Source of the DNA: Norana najaformis
Lineage: Eukaryota; Annelida; Clitellata; Crassiclitellata; Hormogastridae
Direction of reading: 5' to 3'
NCBI GenBank assembly: GCA_964023275.1
Contig: OZ029916.1
Location: 46,627,749 to 46,691,748 of the forward strand
Length of the DNA stretch: 64,000 nucleotides
Shown here piece by piece: positions 38,301 through 46,270 of the stretch. Position 1 is the first letter of the stretch, and every line of letters starts with the position of its first letter. The position numbers and the translations under genes are program-made. A model generated the notes under the pieces. It did no database searches. It saw nothing but the letters and a program-made list of their open reading frames with translations, and was not told where the DNA came from.

Positions 38301-40358
38301 CCTGTTGGATGGGTGCCATTCACCCAAATTGGTCTTTCAGTTCCGCACTTTTCTCCAATTACGCATTTGTCATGAAGACGGTAGGGAGGCAGAACGTCGA
38401 ATCGATACCAGACATCTGAAATAAATATTACATGTATACTTATTATATTTCTACGTTCCGAGGTACATTAGGGTCCCTCAGTGCTTAAAAACTCATTGGA
38501 GAAGATCGACAACATCTGGAACGGCCACTACTCGTCAAGTTCTGCAACACAGAAATTGTGCCCAGGAAAGGAACTGCGTTGCAGCGCTGGATTGTCAATG
38601 CCAAGCGTTGAAAGAGATATGTCGTCTGTTTTACATCTCCAGAGGCATTACTGAGGCTCCGTCCCTAAATTATGATGAAGGTCATGCCATCATTATTTAC
38701 GGGACCGAGGATCCCGAAGATCAGAGGGACAAAGTGGTAAATGGTAAGAAGTTGGCTGCATTTCGCGTTTTGCGCATCGCCGCCTGTTCAGCTGTAGCAC
38801 CCGCAAGTCACTCAAGTATTAGGTATTATTATTATTATTAATATTATAATTATTTATTTTTATTATTAGAGTTTCTAATAATATTATTATCCTGTCAAAA
38901 ACAACAATTATAAAGTGAATAAATCGCCATCAGTCCTCGGCTCCCTTGAGGTTTCCAAACGTATTATCAATATTTTTTTAATTTTTATTATTATTTATTT
39001 TTTTAATTATTCGTAGAAATGTTTATAGAAAAAAACCAGTCATAACAAAATGAAACAGTACAGAAAAAGGTGAACGTGCTGATGACGCATAAGCAGCTCT
39101 ATCAAGATTTTATGCAATAGAGAGATATGAAGTAAATAAAATAAATGATTTCTCCGAGTTTAACCACTGGGGCAGACATGTCGAACTCATGCTCTCTGAT
39201 CATCATCGGTGCTCGATCAAATATGATCATTATAATCAAACAAAAATCCCTGTGAACATATCAAATTTCAAGTCACTCTGTTGAGGGATTTTGGATTTCG
39301 TGCAGCGTGTGAATTGATCAAACTGCAGAGCGATGATGTATTGGAAATGCATTGCTAATTTTATCCCAACTGAAGATATCTTCACACATGCTGTACAACT
39401 CGCTCCTGCCCATTGGTCTTCCCTGGTTCCGACAGTCTTCTATTGAAAATACATTCTCTCATTGCATTTCGCTTTGCTCGTAGGCTTTTTCTTCTATGGT
39501 TCGTGCCTTGAATAAATTATAGTAAAAAATGTGTTGCAAATGCATTGCAATGCCTTCCCAAACCTAGCATCCGTCAATGCTTCTTGTCGGATGCTATGTC
39601 ATTTCTGGTCAGGCTATGTTATCCTACGTTATGTTATGTTCATGCAATTCGTAAGGTTTCTTACTTTCATCGATGGAAATGTCGCACAAGATGACGCTAT
39701 TATCGATGTCGGTGTTAAAGAGTGCGCTTCGAGTTTCATCCTTTTCGACCTTGTACCCAACGCAAGGGTCACTCCCTGCTCCTTCGCCAGAAATCAGCAC
39801 CAGGAACGAAACTGCACCGCACCAAAATTATTCATGCGATGAAATACCATGTGATGTAAAGTATGCAAACCAAAGTAAAGTTAAACTTTTCTATCCTAAG
39901 ATTAAAATATGTTGTATCGAGAAAGGTAAAATAGGTTATATATCACATTAAATGTGAAGCTCTGATACAGTTCTATAAAGCCTTATCGCAAATGGACCGA
40001 ACCGTTGGCTCCAGTGACTTCCAAGCAGGTTTCGGAATGTATGTACAGTATGAGAGCCCTTAATATGGAGTATTTTGAATAACTTTCTACCTGGATTACA
40101 GCTGTAGATGCATCTCATCTAGTAAGACTAGACAAAATAATACGATACGATGAATTACTATCATGTAAAGAGCTTAGGACATATCTGGGCACTTTATATA
40201 ACGCCTTTAAGTATCGCTTAAAATCTCCATTATCGACATTATAGGAAGCGTCTTTTAAGATTTGCGACGACCTTCAGAGTAGGGCTACTTGCAAGGTTAG
40301 GCCTATACAAAGTCGACGTAATTCATTTCGGCTTACCTGGTAATAGAAACAGGATCAT
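23485..40358 (-). CDS. VWDE: VWDE-like secreted multidomain protein, unit B (intact copy)
   Basis: Sixteen exons join in phase: 40358-40337, 39811-39665, 38415-38302, 37860-37621, 35439-35171, 33744-33643, 32701-32351, 31706-31630, 30902-30839, 30093-29908, 29207-29005, 28228-27793, 25127-24917, 24672-24509, 24278-24015 and 23616-23488, then TAG at 23485-23487. The product is about 993 residues. It starts with a hydrophobic signal peptide (MILFLLP then [11 protein letters not shown]). A D8C domain follows (about 24-174, with WYRF, CGT, WVNGTHP and MAYC). Next come a linker (175-415), a vWD domain (about 430-592, with [14 protein letters not shown] and GLCGNYNGD), a VWDE-type segment (592-737), an EGF module (about 788-816) and a cysteine-bearing tail. 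This order is that of the VWDE family, which is secreted or extracellular. Vertebrate members are longer, with further EGF repeats, so more 3' exons may exist. No frameshift or internal stop was found. Function in this animal is inferred only from the family. Confidence 0.82.
24015..24278 (-). CDS. VWDE-like B exon 15
   Basis: 264 nt, 88 codons, phase 0. Key stretches are [51 protein letters not shown] and DGNCSLK. The TNDG...L.VYDS.CQDC pattern is diagnostic of VWDE-type proteins. It is deleted in A and has a stop codon in A'. Confidence 0.82.
24509..24672 (-). CDS. VWDE-like B exon 14 (end of EGF module)
   Basis: 164 nt, phase 1 to phase 0. It opens with GFAGEDCS, closing the EGF module (C.C..GF.G..C). 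It continues [17 protein letters not shown] and ends CRVTY before GTAAGT. The A version has nine extra codons from an inverted duplication. Confidence 0.8.
24917..25127 (-). CDS. VWDE-like B exon 13 (first half of EGF module)
   Basis: 211 nt, phase 0 to phase 1. It encodes [32 protein letters not shown] and then [20 protein letters not shown]. The last part has the EGF spacing C.x3.C.x5.C.x4.C.x.C and is cut by a phase-1 intron inside the module. Confidence 0.82.
25395..26600 (+). mobile_element. LINE 3' half with RT motif, CR1/L2/jockey-like
   Basis: Encodes [16 protein letters not shown] and then [10 protein letters not shown], the RT catalytic YADD box with the last Asp lost to Gly. [16 protein letters not shown] follows. 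Frames shift afterwards. It ends at GGGCGCTGTAGAAATC with an ATTACG repeat tail. Dead element. Confidence 0.75.
26800..27060 (-). mobile_element. LINE-like ORF fragment
   Basis: Minus strand reads [20 protein letters not shown] then [13 protein letters not shown], like the part of LINE ORFs downstream of the RT (thumb region). It lies tail-to-tail with the 25395-26600 element. Confidence 0.5.
27793..28228 (-). CDS. VWDE-like B exon 12
   Basis: 436 nt, phase 2 to phase 0. It starts [18 protein letters not shown], has [14 protein letters not shown], then a variable charged stretch, then [16 protein letters not shown] and CVSDLQ. It is fully open here. In A it has a nonsense codon, and in A' an 8-bp duplication shifts the frame. 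Confidence 0.8.
28300..28480 (-). mobile_element. LINE C-terminal remnant in intron 11 of B
   Basis: Minus strand reads [20 protein letters not shown] and [14 protein letters not shown] before a stop. The pattern GPRVWN...VxxFKxxI is the usual end of CR1/L2-type ORF2. Absent from A and A'. Confidence 0.6.
29005..29207 (-). CDS. VWDE-like B exon 11 (end of v[11 protein letters not shown])
   Basis: 203 nt, phase 0 to phase 2. It encodes [31 protein letters not shown] and [16 protein letters not shown] is the hallmark C-terminal motif of vWD domains. B is six codons longer than A and A', with the extra residues in the [10 protein letters not shown] stretch. Confidence 0.86.
29284..29355. repeat. 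Short inverted repeat in intron 10 of B
   Basis: Arms AACCGTTGAAGA and TCTTCAACGGTT are separated by about 16 nt. A weak MITE or hairpin candidate only. Confidence 0.4.
29908..30093 (-). CDS. VWDE-like B exon 10 (vWD)
   Basis: 186 nt, 62 codons, phase 0. It encodes [25 protein letters not shown] and a Cys-Gln-Gly segment ending in GNVYK. The CNC.VAVREG motif is typical of the VWDE vWD domain. Donor is GTAAGT. Confidence 0.8.
30839..30902 (-). CDS. VWDE-like B exon 9 (vWD)
   Basis: 64 nt, phase 2 to phase 0, encoding [15 protein letters not shown] up to NFE. The acceptor is TGTAG and the donor GAG/GTCAGT. It matches the vWD pattern following the DPH motif (aromatic, Asp, GDF.L). A' has YYDFYTEGDFILAKS. 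Confidence 0.7.
31630..31706 (-). CDS. VWDE-like B exon 8 (start of vWD domain)
   Basis: 77 nt, phase 0 to phase 2, ending [11 protein letters not shown]. This is the start of a vWD domain, usually GDPH.xTFD. Units A and A' keep GDPHITTFDKK, whereas B has Thr for Gly. Confidence 0.77.
32031..32330. repeat. GAT and ATT microsatellites beside exon 7 of B
   Basis: GATGAT/ATCGTC runs at 32031-32140 and a pure ATT run at 32260-32321, 30 nt outside the exon 7 donor. Confidence 0.85.
32351..32701 (-). CDS. VWDE-like B exon 7 (linker before vWD)
   Basis: 351 nt, 117 codons, phase 0 to phase 0. It contains [17 protein letters not shown], a Cys pair region ([19 protein letters not shown]), [10 protein letters not shown] and [10 protein letters not shown]. 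The donor is GTGAGG. The same length and frame occur in A (10658-11008) and A' (53472-53822), which is strong evidence for coding constraint before duplication. Confidence 0.8.
33643..33744 (-). CDS. VWDE-like B exon 6
   Basis: 102 nt, phase 0 to phase 0, 34 codons: [18 protein letters not shown] then [11 protein letters not shown]. It has two Cys. Splice sites are CTGTAG/ and /GTAAGG. The exon is open in all three units. Confidence 0.75.
33868..34662 (+). mobile_element. 5'-truncated LINE in intron 5 of B
   Basis: Insertion relative to A, A'. It has an open stretch of 225 codons at 33898-34575: [43 protein letters not shown] and [12 protein letters not shown]. These are standard LINE (CR1/L2-like) C-terminal motifs. 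It ends with a TATAAATATAAG tail. Both ends touch ATAAAG, a possible short target duplication. Confidence 0.8.
35171..35439 (-). CDS. VWDE-like B exon 5 (linker domain)
   Basis: 269 nt, phase 1 to phase 0. It begins [17 protein letters not shown] and continues through FFFACNIQW and [12 protein letters not shown] to [17 protein letters not shown] proteins have a corresponding segment after D8C; no Pfam-style name can be given by eye. Units A and A' both have broken versions of this exon. Confidence 0.78.
35555..35690 (+). mobile_element. LINE 3' end, plus strand, intron 4 of B
   Basis: Encodes [20 protein letters not shown], then a stop and a TTGTA repeat tail. Confidence 0.55.
35691..36345 (-). 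mobile_element. LINE 3' part, minus strand, intron 4 of B
   Basis: Minus strand reads [40 protein letters not shown] and, in another frame, [14 protein letters not shown]. It ends at GCGCTATATAAG with a tail at about 35691. Frameshifted remnant. Confidence 0.75.
36730..37110. repeat. Purine-rich low-complexity tract, intron 4 of B
   Basis: AGAGA/GACAGA-rich. Its complement gives long SLSLS ORFs without domains. Confidence 0.7.
37140..37600 (+). repeat. GGAT/GATG microsatellite, intron 4 of B
   Basis: Long ATGG/ATAG repeats ending just before exon 4. The position corresponds to the GATA/GGCA/GACA arrays of A and A', so the same site has a different motif in each unit. Confidence 0.85.
37621..37860 (-). 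CDS. VWDE-like B exon 4 (second half of D8C)
   Basis: 240 nt, phase 1 to phase 1. It supplies the second half of the D8C cysteines: [40 protein letters not shown] and VCKTG. The double Cys and the PP.C..AYC end are characteristic of D8C. The exon ends with an ACAG/GTATGT donor. A GGAT-type microsatellite lies just downstream in the intron. Confidence 0.82.
38302..38415 (-). CDS. VWDE-like B exon 3 (D8C core, WYRF)
   Basis: 114 nt, phase 1 to phase 1. It encodes [13 protein letters not shown], then two Cys ([10 protein letters not shown]) and [17 protein letters not shown].xP.W and NGTHP are the recognisable core of D8C domains (uromodulin, GP2, VWDE). The Trp is intact here but is a stop codon in unit A. 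Confidence 0.82.
38445..39520. other. Unassigned insertion in intron 2 of B
   Basis: No gene recognised. It has an ATT-rich stretch (38820-39010) and otherwise unique-looking sequence. Confidence 0.4.
39665..39811 (-). CDS. VWDE-like B exon 2 (signal peptide end, start of D8C)
   Basis: 147 nt, phase 1 to phase 1. It finishes the signal peptide ([13 protein letters not shown]) and starts the mature protein with SDPCVGYKV. The pattern of a Cys-rich start, a Thr-Arg-Ser run and a second Cys (VILCD) leads into the D8C domain. Donor is GTAAGA; acceptor is GCAG. A' carries a transposon at the equivalent place. Confidence 0.75.
40337..40358 (-). CDS. VWDE-like B exon 1 (start codon, signal peptide start)
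   Basis: ATG at 40356-40358 opens a 22-nt exon encoding MILFLLP, ending in phase 1 before a GTAAGC donor. The same tiny exon occurs in A (16374-16395, MFLFLLT) and A' (61174-61195). The ATG was chosen because it joins in frame to the hydrophobic start of exon 2 and lies 60 nt below a conserved TATTTAAA in all three units. Confidence 0.72.
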
Positions 40359-40417
40359 GTCGATCAGCTTCGAGGAATGTCACAGAGAATTCTGATGTGG
40401 ACACTCTGTATGAGGCC

Positions 40418-40425
40418 TTTAAATA
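40418..40425 (-). promoter_or_regulatory. TATA-like box of unit B
   Basis: TATTTAAA at exactly 60 nt from the ATG, as in A and A'. Similarity to the A and A' flank ends soon above it, where a degenerate minisatellite starts. Confidence 0.45.
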
Positions 40426-40489
40426 CGTTCAGAAGACATTGTTAGTATTAGACTTAAGGACTGGTATGAGACACATCGTAAAAACAAGG

Positions 40490-40720
40490 GCTAGTTCTAG
40501 TTCACTGGAAAACAAAGGCTGGTTCTAGCTAGGCCATCTTCTTAGAATCAAGGGCTCGTTCTAGGCCATTGGAAAACAAGGCCTGGTTCTAGCCACATGA
40601 CGTCAAAGGGTGTTTCTAGGCCAACTGAAAACAAGAGTTGGCTCTAGGCCGCTTGCTTTGTAGTAGTGTAATAAGGGAATAGTTCTAGGCCACATCGGAA
40701 AATAACAAGAGCTGGTTCTA
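40490..40720 (+). repeat. Degenerate minisatellite above the B promoter
   Basis: Five or six degenerate units of roughly 45 bp, each with GGTTCTAGGCCA and GAAAACAAG. A single matching piece lies above A (16490-16525) and A' (61300-61335). Reverse-oriented pieces occur at about 41965-42030. Confidence 0.6.
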
Positions 40721-41374
40721 CAATAACACCTCCAAGTCAAAAGCTGAAAATTGAGAAAATAAAGTCCTTATCGTGATCCAAATCTAAGAGTTCGATGAAA
40801 TGTCCTTCTTGCATTATTTATTGGAATCGCAGAAATATTGTCAGACATGTCCACAGGTTTATATAACAGGAAATGAGTAAGCGTTGCATTTGTAAAGAAT
40901 GATTGGCTAGAATCGAAATCTTAAAGGGATAAACCGTGATATTGAGTTAAATAGCAGAAATAAAGTCAGATGGGCAACTTTTCAGAGACCGTTTCTTCAG
41001 AACGTAATTACAATGGAATTTTGGAAAAGGTTCAAAACCAATCATTTTCTAATACCCATAGTTTTTCATAATGTGTACGCAGTGTATGCGCTTAATTTTA
41101 GTTTTAACATTATAGGAATATATTTTTTAAGCAATATGTTCGCATTGAAAATTATAGTGTTTAATCGATGTTCTATGTAGAATACTTGAGAGATGAAAAT
41201 TCGTTTTATCTAGTTATAATTAATTATTTCCAAATTTGATTATTTTGTTATTATTATTATTAGTATTAGTACTAGTACTAGTACTCGTATTAGTATTAGT
41301 ATTAGTATTATTATAAGGAGTTTCATGTCGACGACGACGACGAAGATGTCGATTTAATAAAATTTATGTTCGGG

Positions 41375-41790
41375 TGAAAGATAATTTGCCTTCTCATTCA
41401 CCACCTTGTCAAAAGCTGGGCCCCGGCATTAGTGGTGTGCCCAACATTATAACCTCTCAATGGTGTATAGTTGAAGTTGGAGAACACGAGATTGTCGACT
41501 TTATTTTCATCATTCTGGGAGACAATCTCGCCTTTGGCGCGGTTAAGTTGAGAGTCCGAGCTTAGCAGATTCCTGGGCGATCAGCTGAACATCCTGGGCA
41601 ACCACATCCACACTACCTACCAGTGTTAGGTCATCGAGGAACGATATTTTCAACTCGGACTCCAGCTGTAGCAGGATTGGCTGTATTGTGATGCAAAATT
41701 CCTGGGTACCTACCGGATTACCTTGCTGGATATCCTCTTCTGATCGAAGAATATTTGATCCATGTTTTAAGAGCGGGCTGCAAGAATATG
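41375..41790 (-). mobile_element. Reverse-transcriptase relic in the B-A' spacer
   Basis: Minus strand reads RSEEDIQQGNPVG, FCITIQPILLQLESELKISF, LDDLTLVGS and, after a frameshift, LNRAKGEIVS. This matches the RT series QQGDPLG...YLDDGTLGG...K.EIV, degraded. No flanking element structure was found. Confidence 0.6.
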
Positions 41791-41883
41791 CGGCGTGAGC
41801 ATATTATTATTATAATTATTATTATTATTTCTATTGCAATTACAATTAATAATGGTGCATAAGTAACTTGACATAGAAATTGT

Positions 41884-41942
41884 TTTGTATCGTATTTGAT
41901 AACTTTTATAGCGCTTCTTAAAGAGCAAACTACTCAGAGGCG
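41884..41942 (-). mobile_element. LINE 3' terminus fragment
   Basis: Nearly the same as 35688-35745 (ATTTGATAACTT..ATAGCGCTTC, CAAACTACTCAGAG), a 3'-end fragment of the minus-strand LINE found there. Confidence 0.55.
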
Positions 41943-42030
41943 GGTAAGTTTTAAGTTCAAAGAACCAGCCCTGGTTTTCATATGGCATAGAACCAGCCCT
42001 CGTTTCTTACCATGTGGCCTAGAACCAGCA

Positions 42031-42778
42031 CTTTACACTACTCCTGACGTCGCACCATGGATCAGCCTGCTCGTGTTTGCTACTGCATGAAAGGCTTCAT
42101 GGTCCACCGCGTTTGTTTTCCGTGCCAAAGTGTGTGGGCTCATTTTATCACAAGCCGGAGTAACAACTTCAACAAACAACTACATAGACGATCACCAAAC
42201 CCTGCAATTTGATGTCGTGTTGTATTACTCCATCGTTCTGTAAAAGTTTTACAAAAATTCTGGTGCTCTGGGCATTTTTTCAATAATTTCAGTCGCAAAA
42301 TACCAGTAATCAGTAGTAATGTAGCAACAAACAACAGACCAATGACCTTTAGGCAACAGTACAGGTTTCTGCAGTTTTCAAGGAAACTTATTTCTAACCA
42401 GAAGAAGCATGCTTTGCAGCTGTTTAAAGCAAATGCGAAAATACCTTCAACAAACTAAGGCTTGCTATTATGCTTTCTGGTTATAAATGATATTAGTGTC
42501 AATCAACTGTGGTATCTACTTTGTATTCAAGTTTGAGGCTACTATTAAAGAATACCAACGACAAACGCAATGGCATGAGTCAAGACTTTGAAGCTGTAGC
42601 TGATCCCTGTTATGGAACGGACTTTGACATATTTTAAAATTTGTCTGCGAAGTAAAAGCAACATAAAACGTTACGACGAGTGGTAGAAAATGCATATTTT
42701 GGAGCAAAGATAGTTCCAAGTCCAAATTTTTGGTCGGAAGAAGAAGAAGGAGAATTCGAAGCTGGAGAATTTGAAGAA
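42031..42778. other. Spacer before unit A'
   Basis: No gene recognised. It runs into the GAAGAA-rich lead of unit A' at about 42730. Confidence 0.5.
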
Positions 42779-43003
42779 GATAAAGAAGAAATCGGAGAAG
42801 AATTCTAAAAAGAAGAAGAAAAAAGGAAGAAAAAAGAAGAAGATGGTGATGAATTAGATAGAAAGAAAGAATGAAACAAACGCGATGACGTTTATTAAAT
42901 AAACTGTTGTGTTCTTTTAATGTGGAGTGATATTTGTCGTAAAAAACAGACTTGGTAAGCAACAATTTTAGTACGCATTAGTAAGTCTGTTTGTTCAATA
43001 CAG

Positions 43004-43660
43004 CTGGGTTGTTGAATTCTGGTCCCATTATGGTAACTTTTGGTCGACTTTGGGACGGCAACTTTTAGGGTTCGTTTACCTGGTAGCCACCATTAAGTAG
43101 CTGATCATATTGTAAACTGTGAGAGGAACTTAGCCGCATGGAATGAGCAAATTGCTTTGTTATAGATCCTTTCAAGCTATTACGATATGATCCCCATTGA
43201 GCCCGATCTGAAATCTTAAATGCGTCACCTGATTATGCCAACTGCTTTTTTATGAATCCTGGTTGGACTGCAAGAATTTGATCCCAAGAGCTCAACCGGG
43301 ATTCTTAGAGACGCCATTCTCAGTATCTAAGTCCAGACTAGGCCAGCTGCTACCTTGAAATATGTTTACCATTAGTCAAACTGATCTGGGCCTAGAGTAA
43401 TTCGATGCGTTTGATTGTTCAACAGAATCAGGCCTGCCACTATTTTCTTAAAGTCACAATTGGTGCGGTCAATATGAAAGCTGCCGCTCTAAGAATACAA
43501 AGTCTCACTTGAAAATTAATTATAGTAGGACAAGAAAACATGTTTCAATACATGCATTTATGGCCTTTTGTTCTGCTGTACATCATCGCCAGCAAGCACC
43601 ATAGACGTCTACATAAACTTTGATACCGTGTGACAATTATTGCTCTTCTTCAAGTTCTCT
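43004..43660 (+). repeat. Unit-boundary direct repeat, copy 3 (between B and A')
   Basis: Nearly the same as 236-890 but with one rather than six 180-bp units. Confidence 0.65.
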
Positions 43661-44464
43661 GCTCCCAGGCAGATTCGAACGTCCAATTGCACCATTTCTG
43701 ACGTATATTAATTCCAGCCTGGAAAATTCCGAGCACCAGATTTATACATGCTGTGTGCGTCAAACTTGAAGAAGCTTCGGCGAAGCAGAGGCTTTGAAAT
43801 AGGGTCTACTGACAAGAAAGCCAACAGGAGGTTGTTGTTGTTGCGAATGCCATCAATGGTGATCGCGATTTTCCGCCTGATTAAAAGGCGTAGCTTTAAG
43901 AGTAAAATCTGGAAATTATTTAGCCAGAACTCTCAAACATCTACTGTATTGCAATATACCACGGCCATATATATGTGTCTGTTGTGTAGCCATTATAGTG
44001 GCCTGCAGTCAGAGGTTATAGTGGTAAATTCAAGTAGCAAGCGAAAATTGTGTGGCGTAGACACTGTTTGTGTATATCTCTTCAAGAGTGTCTGCTCATT
44101 TCAGACCTTACTTTTAAGAGTGTCTCAAGCTATTGAGTGCGCATGTGTGTGTGGATATGCGTGTAGTCTATGTTTATGTATGTGCAGAGTGTATTATATG
44201 CATGTACGTATTTGTGCATGTTTTGCTTGTGTGTGTGTGTGTTTGCCTGTGCCAGTTCTGCAGCGTCTACATAGTACGTATCGCTAATCTTGTTAACTTC
44301 TAATGCGCCGGTGTCTAATGCACAACCGGTGGCTGGAACTGTTGTTGTTTTTCCGGCCGACGGCGTTCCAAGTAGCGCCTGGCCAAATCACATCCGAAAA
44401 ACTTGTAATCAGTTCATGTTACCAGGTCACGAAATTTGTTTTCAAAAATGAAACCATTTCATCA

Positions 44465-44870
44465 TGGCGTGCGTGACTGGACGAGGAGGGACGGGATTCT
44501 ATGGTGTACCAATGAGACTCATATTCAAGTACTTATGTGCGCCGTCTATGGTCGGATGGTGGTCTCGGCGGAGGAGTAACGACGAGAGTCTTTGGATTTG
44601 CCTCGATCCTCAGTCCCGGATGGTGTTTTCACCTGCCAACAGGCAGACGGAAAATGCCTGTTCTATTCAGACTTGGAGGATCGATGGATATCAGGACCCT
44701 GCGACATCTGCCATCGATGAGGGACTGCTGGGTGGTAATGTTATCGATTCAAATGCATTAAGGTTGATAGAGCTGATGCGTCGGATAGTTTTATTGTTTG
44801 GATGGGGGCGAGGAGATAACTCAGTATCAAGTTTGATGAACATAAGATGGTGACCAGAGGGTAGATTGGG
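44465..44870 (+). other. Conserved spacer block of unknown nature, copy in A'
   Basis: Counterpart of 2560-2960. The frame ending in DRWISGPCDICH is kept, while the residues before it change. Confidence 0.3.
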
Positions 44871-46270
44871 TTCACAACTGAGGATTGGTGACAAAGAGGG
44901 ATCGGGTAGAGGTGATGACTAGAGTCTAGGTCAGGAATATGGTTGTACTCGTGAGTGGTGAAAGAACATGTTGGATCAGACTGAAGGCCCTGATGGAGGA
45001 ATGAAACTGGGAAGCACGTCTATCAGAAGGATAGTCGACGTGGTTGTTGAAATAACCAGTGAGTACAACTTCATGAGATCTGGTGATTACTGTACAATAG
45101 AAATTTGAAATCCTCGTGGGAATCTCCAGGTTTAACAGAGTTACGCGATGATGTAGATAGACGTTCTAGAAAGTGTTTAGAAGTAGGTAGTTTTAGAGTG
45201 ACAGAAGACGTTTCGAAGAAAGTGATGAGTGACGCACTAATCATTGCATAAATTATTAATTAACCTACTGAAAACAATAATAGCATAAAACCAAAGCATT
45301 TATCTCACTTGTATTCGAATTTTTAATATTCATGATCGATATATCTGATTGCTGTTAATTCAACATTATCACGATTCATATTTTGAATGCTATACCTGCA
45401 TATTATCTACGAACTATTAGTGTACATGTTTTAAGTTGAAAACAAATAAACTACTATGAAGTTGCTATACCATGTAAAATGCTATATTAATAATGACATG
45501 CTAGCAAATTGCAAAAAGCCTATTAAGCTACTATAATACAAAGCATTGTTTGAATGTTCCTATTACTGTCAGAGTCCCTTTTAGATGATTAATGTGAATT
45601 ATTGTGAGCGTTGATCAATGATTTACTAAAGCTACCTACTTAATTATTTCCATATTACTTTAACATCAACAGTTTTAAATCAACCTTACACTAAAAGAAG
45701 CTAACAAAGCAAATATATTGTCCGGATCAGTACTTATTTTTTTTATTAAACATCGGCCCTGATTTGTGCTAAGGGTTAAGTCTTGTTTCGGGTGATGATC
45801 CGTTTCTTTAGGGTTTAAGCAAAAGCAGAAGCGAGCTTGAACAAAAATACGGCAGCAACGATGATGATTCCGACGTTCAAGACATTATTGTGGAATCACT
45901 TGGCGCATCATTTTCTTTTAAGTTCATTCCTATTGGAGAAATAACATTTCAAACATAAGAGTATGGTGAATAGCATAAAAATATGTGTGTATGTATGATG
46001 TATATATTTATGTATGTATGTATGTATATATGTATGTATGTATGTATCAATCTATGCATAGATTGTTTAATTTGTCACCGATGGCTACATATTTTTAGTT
46101 AAATACTATTTGTATGTGTGCATGCATGTATTTGCGTATATATATATGCGTATGTATGTGCGCATGTGTGCATGTGTGTATGTATGTATACCTATGGACG
46201 TACGTGCATGCATCATAGCGTGAATGTGTATGTTATCGTGTATACAAACATCGATCTTGAAACAGTAATC
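44870..46270. other. 3' flank of unit A'
   Basis: Pairs with 2960-4280 of A. AT-rich, with ATGT microsatellite at 45985-46190. No gene recognised. Confidence 0.6.

Noticed and set aside
43748-44287. 179-codon plus ORF in the A' spacer
   Set aside because: It is antisense to the exon 15 relic, then runs into TGTG-rich sequence. The A counterpart has a different length and start, and no domain is seen.
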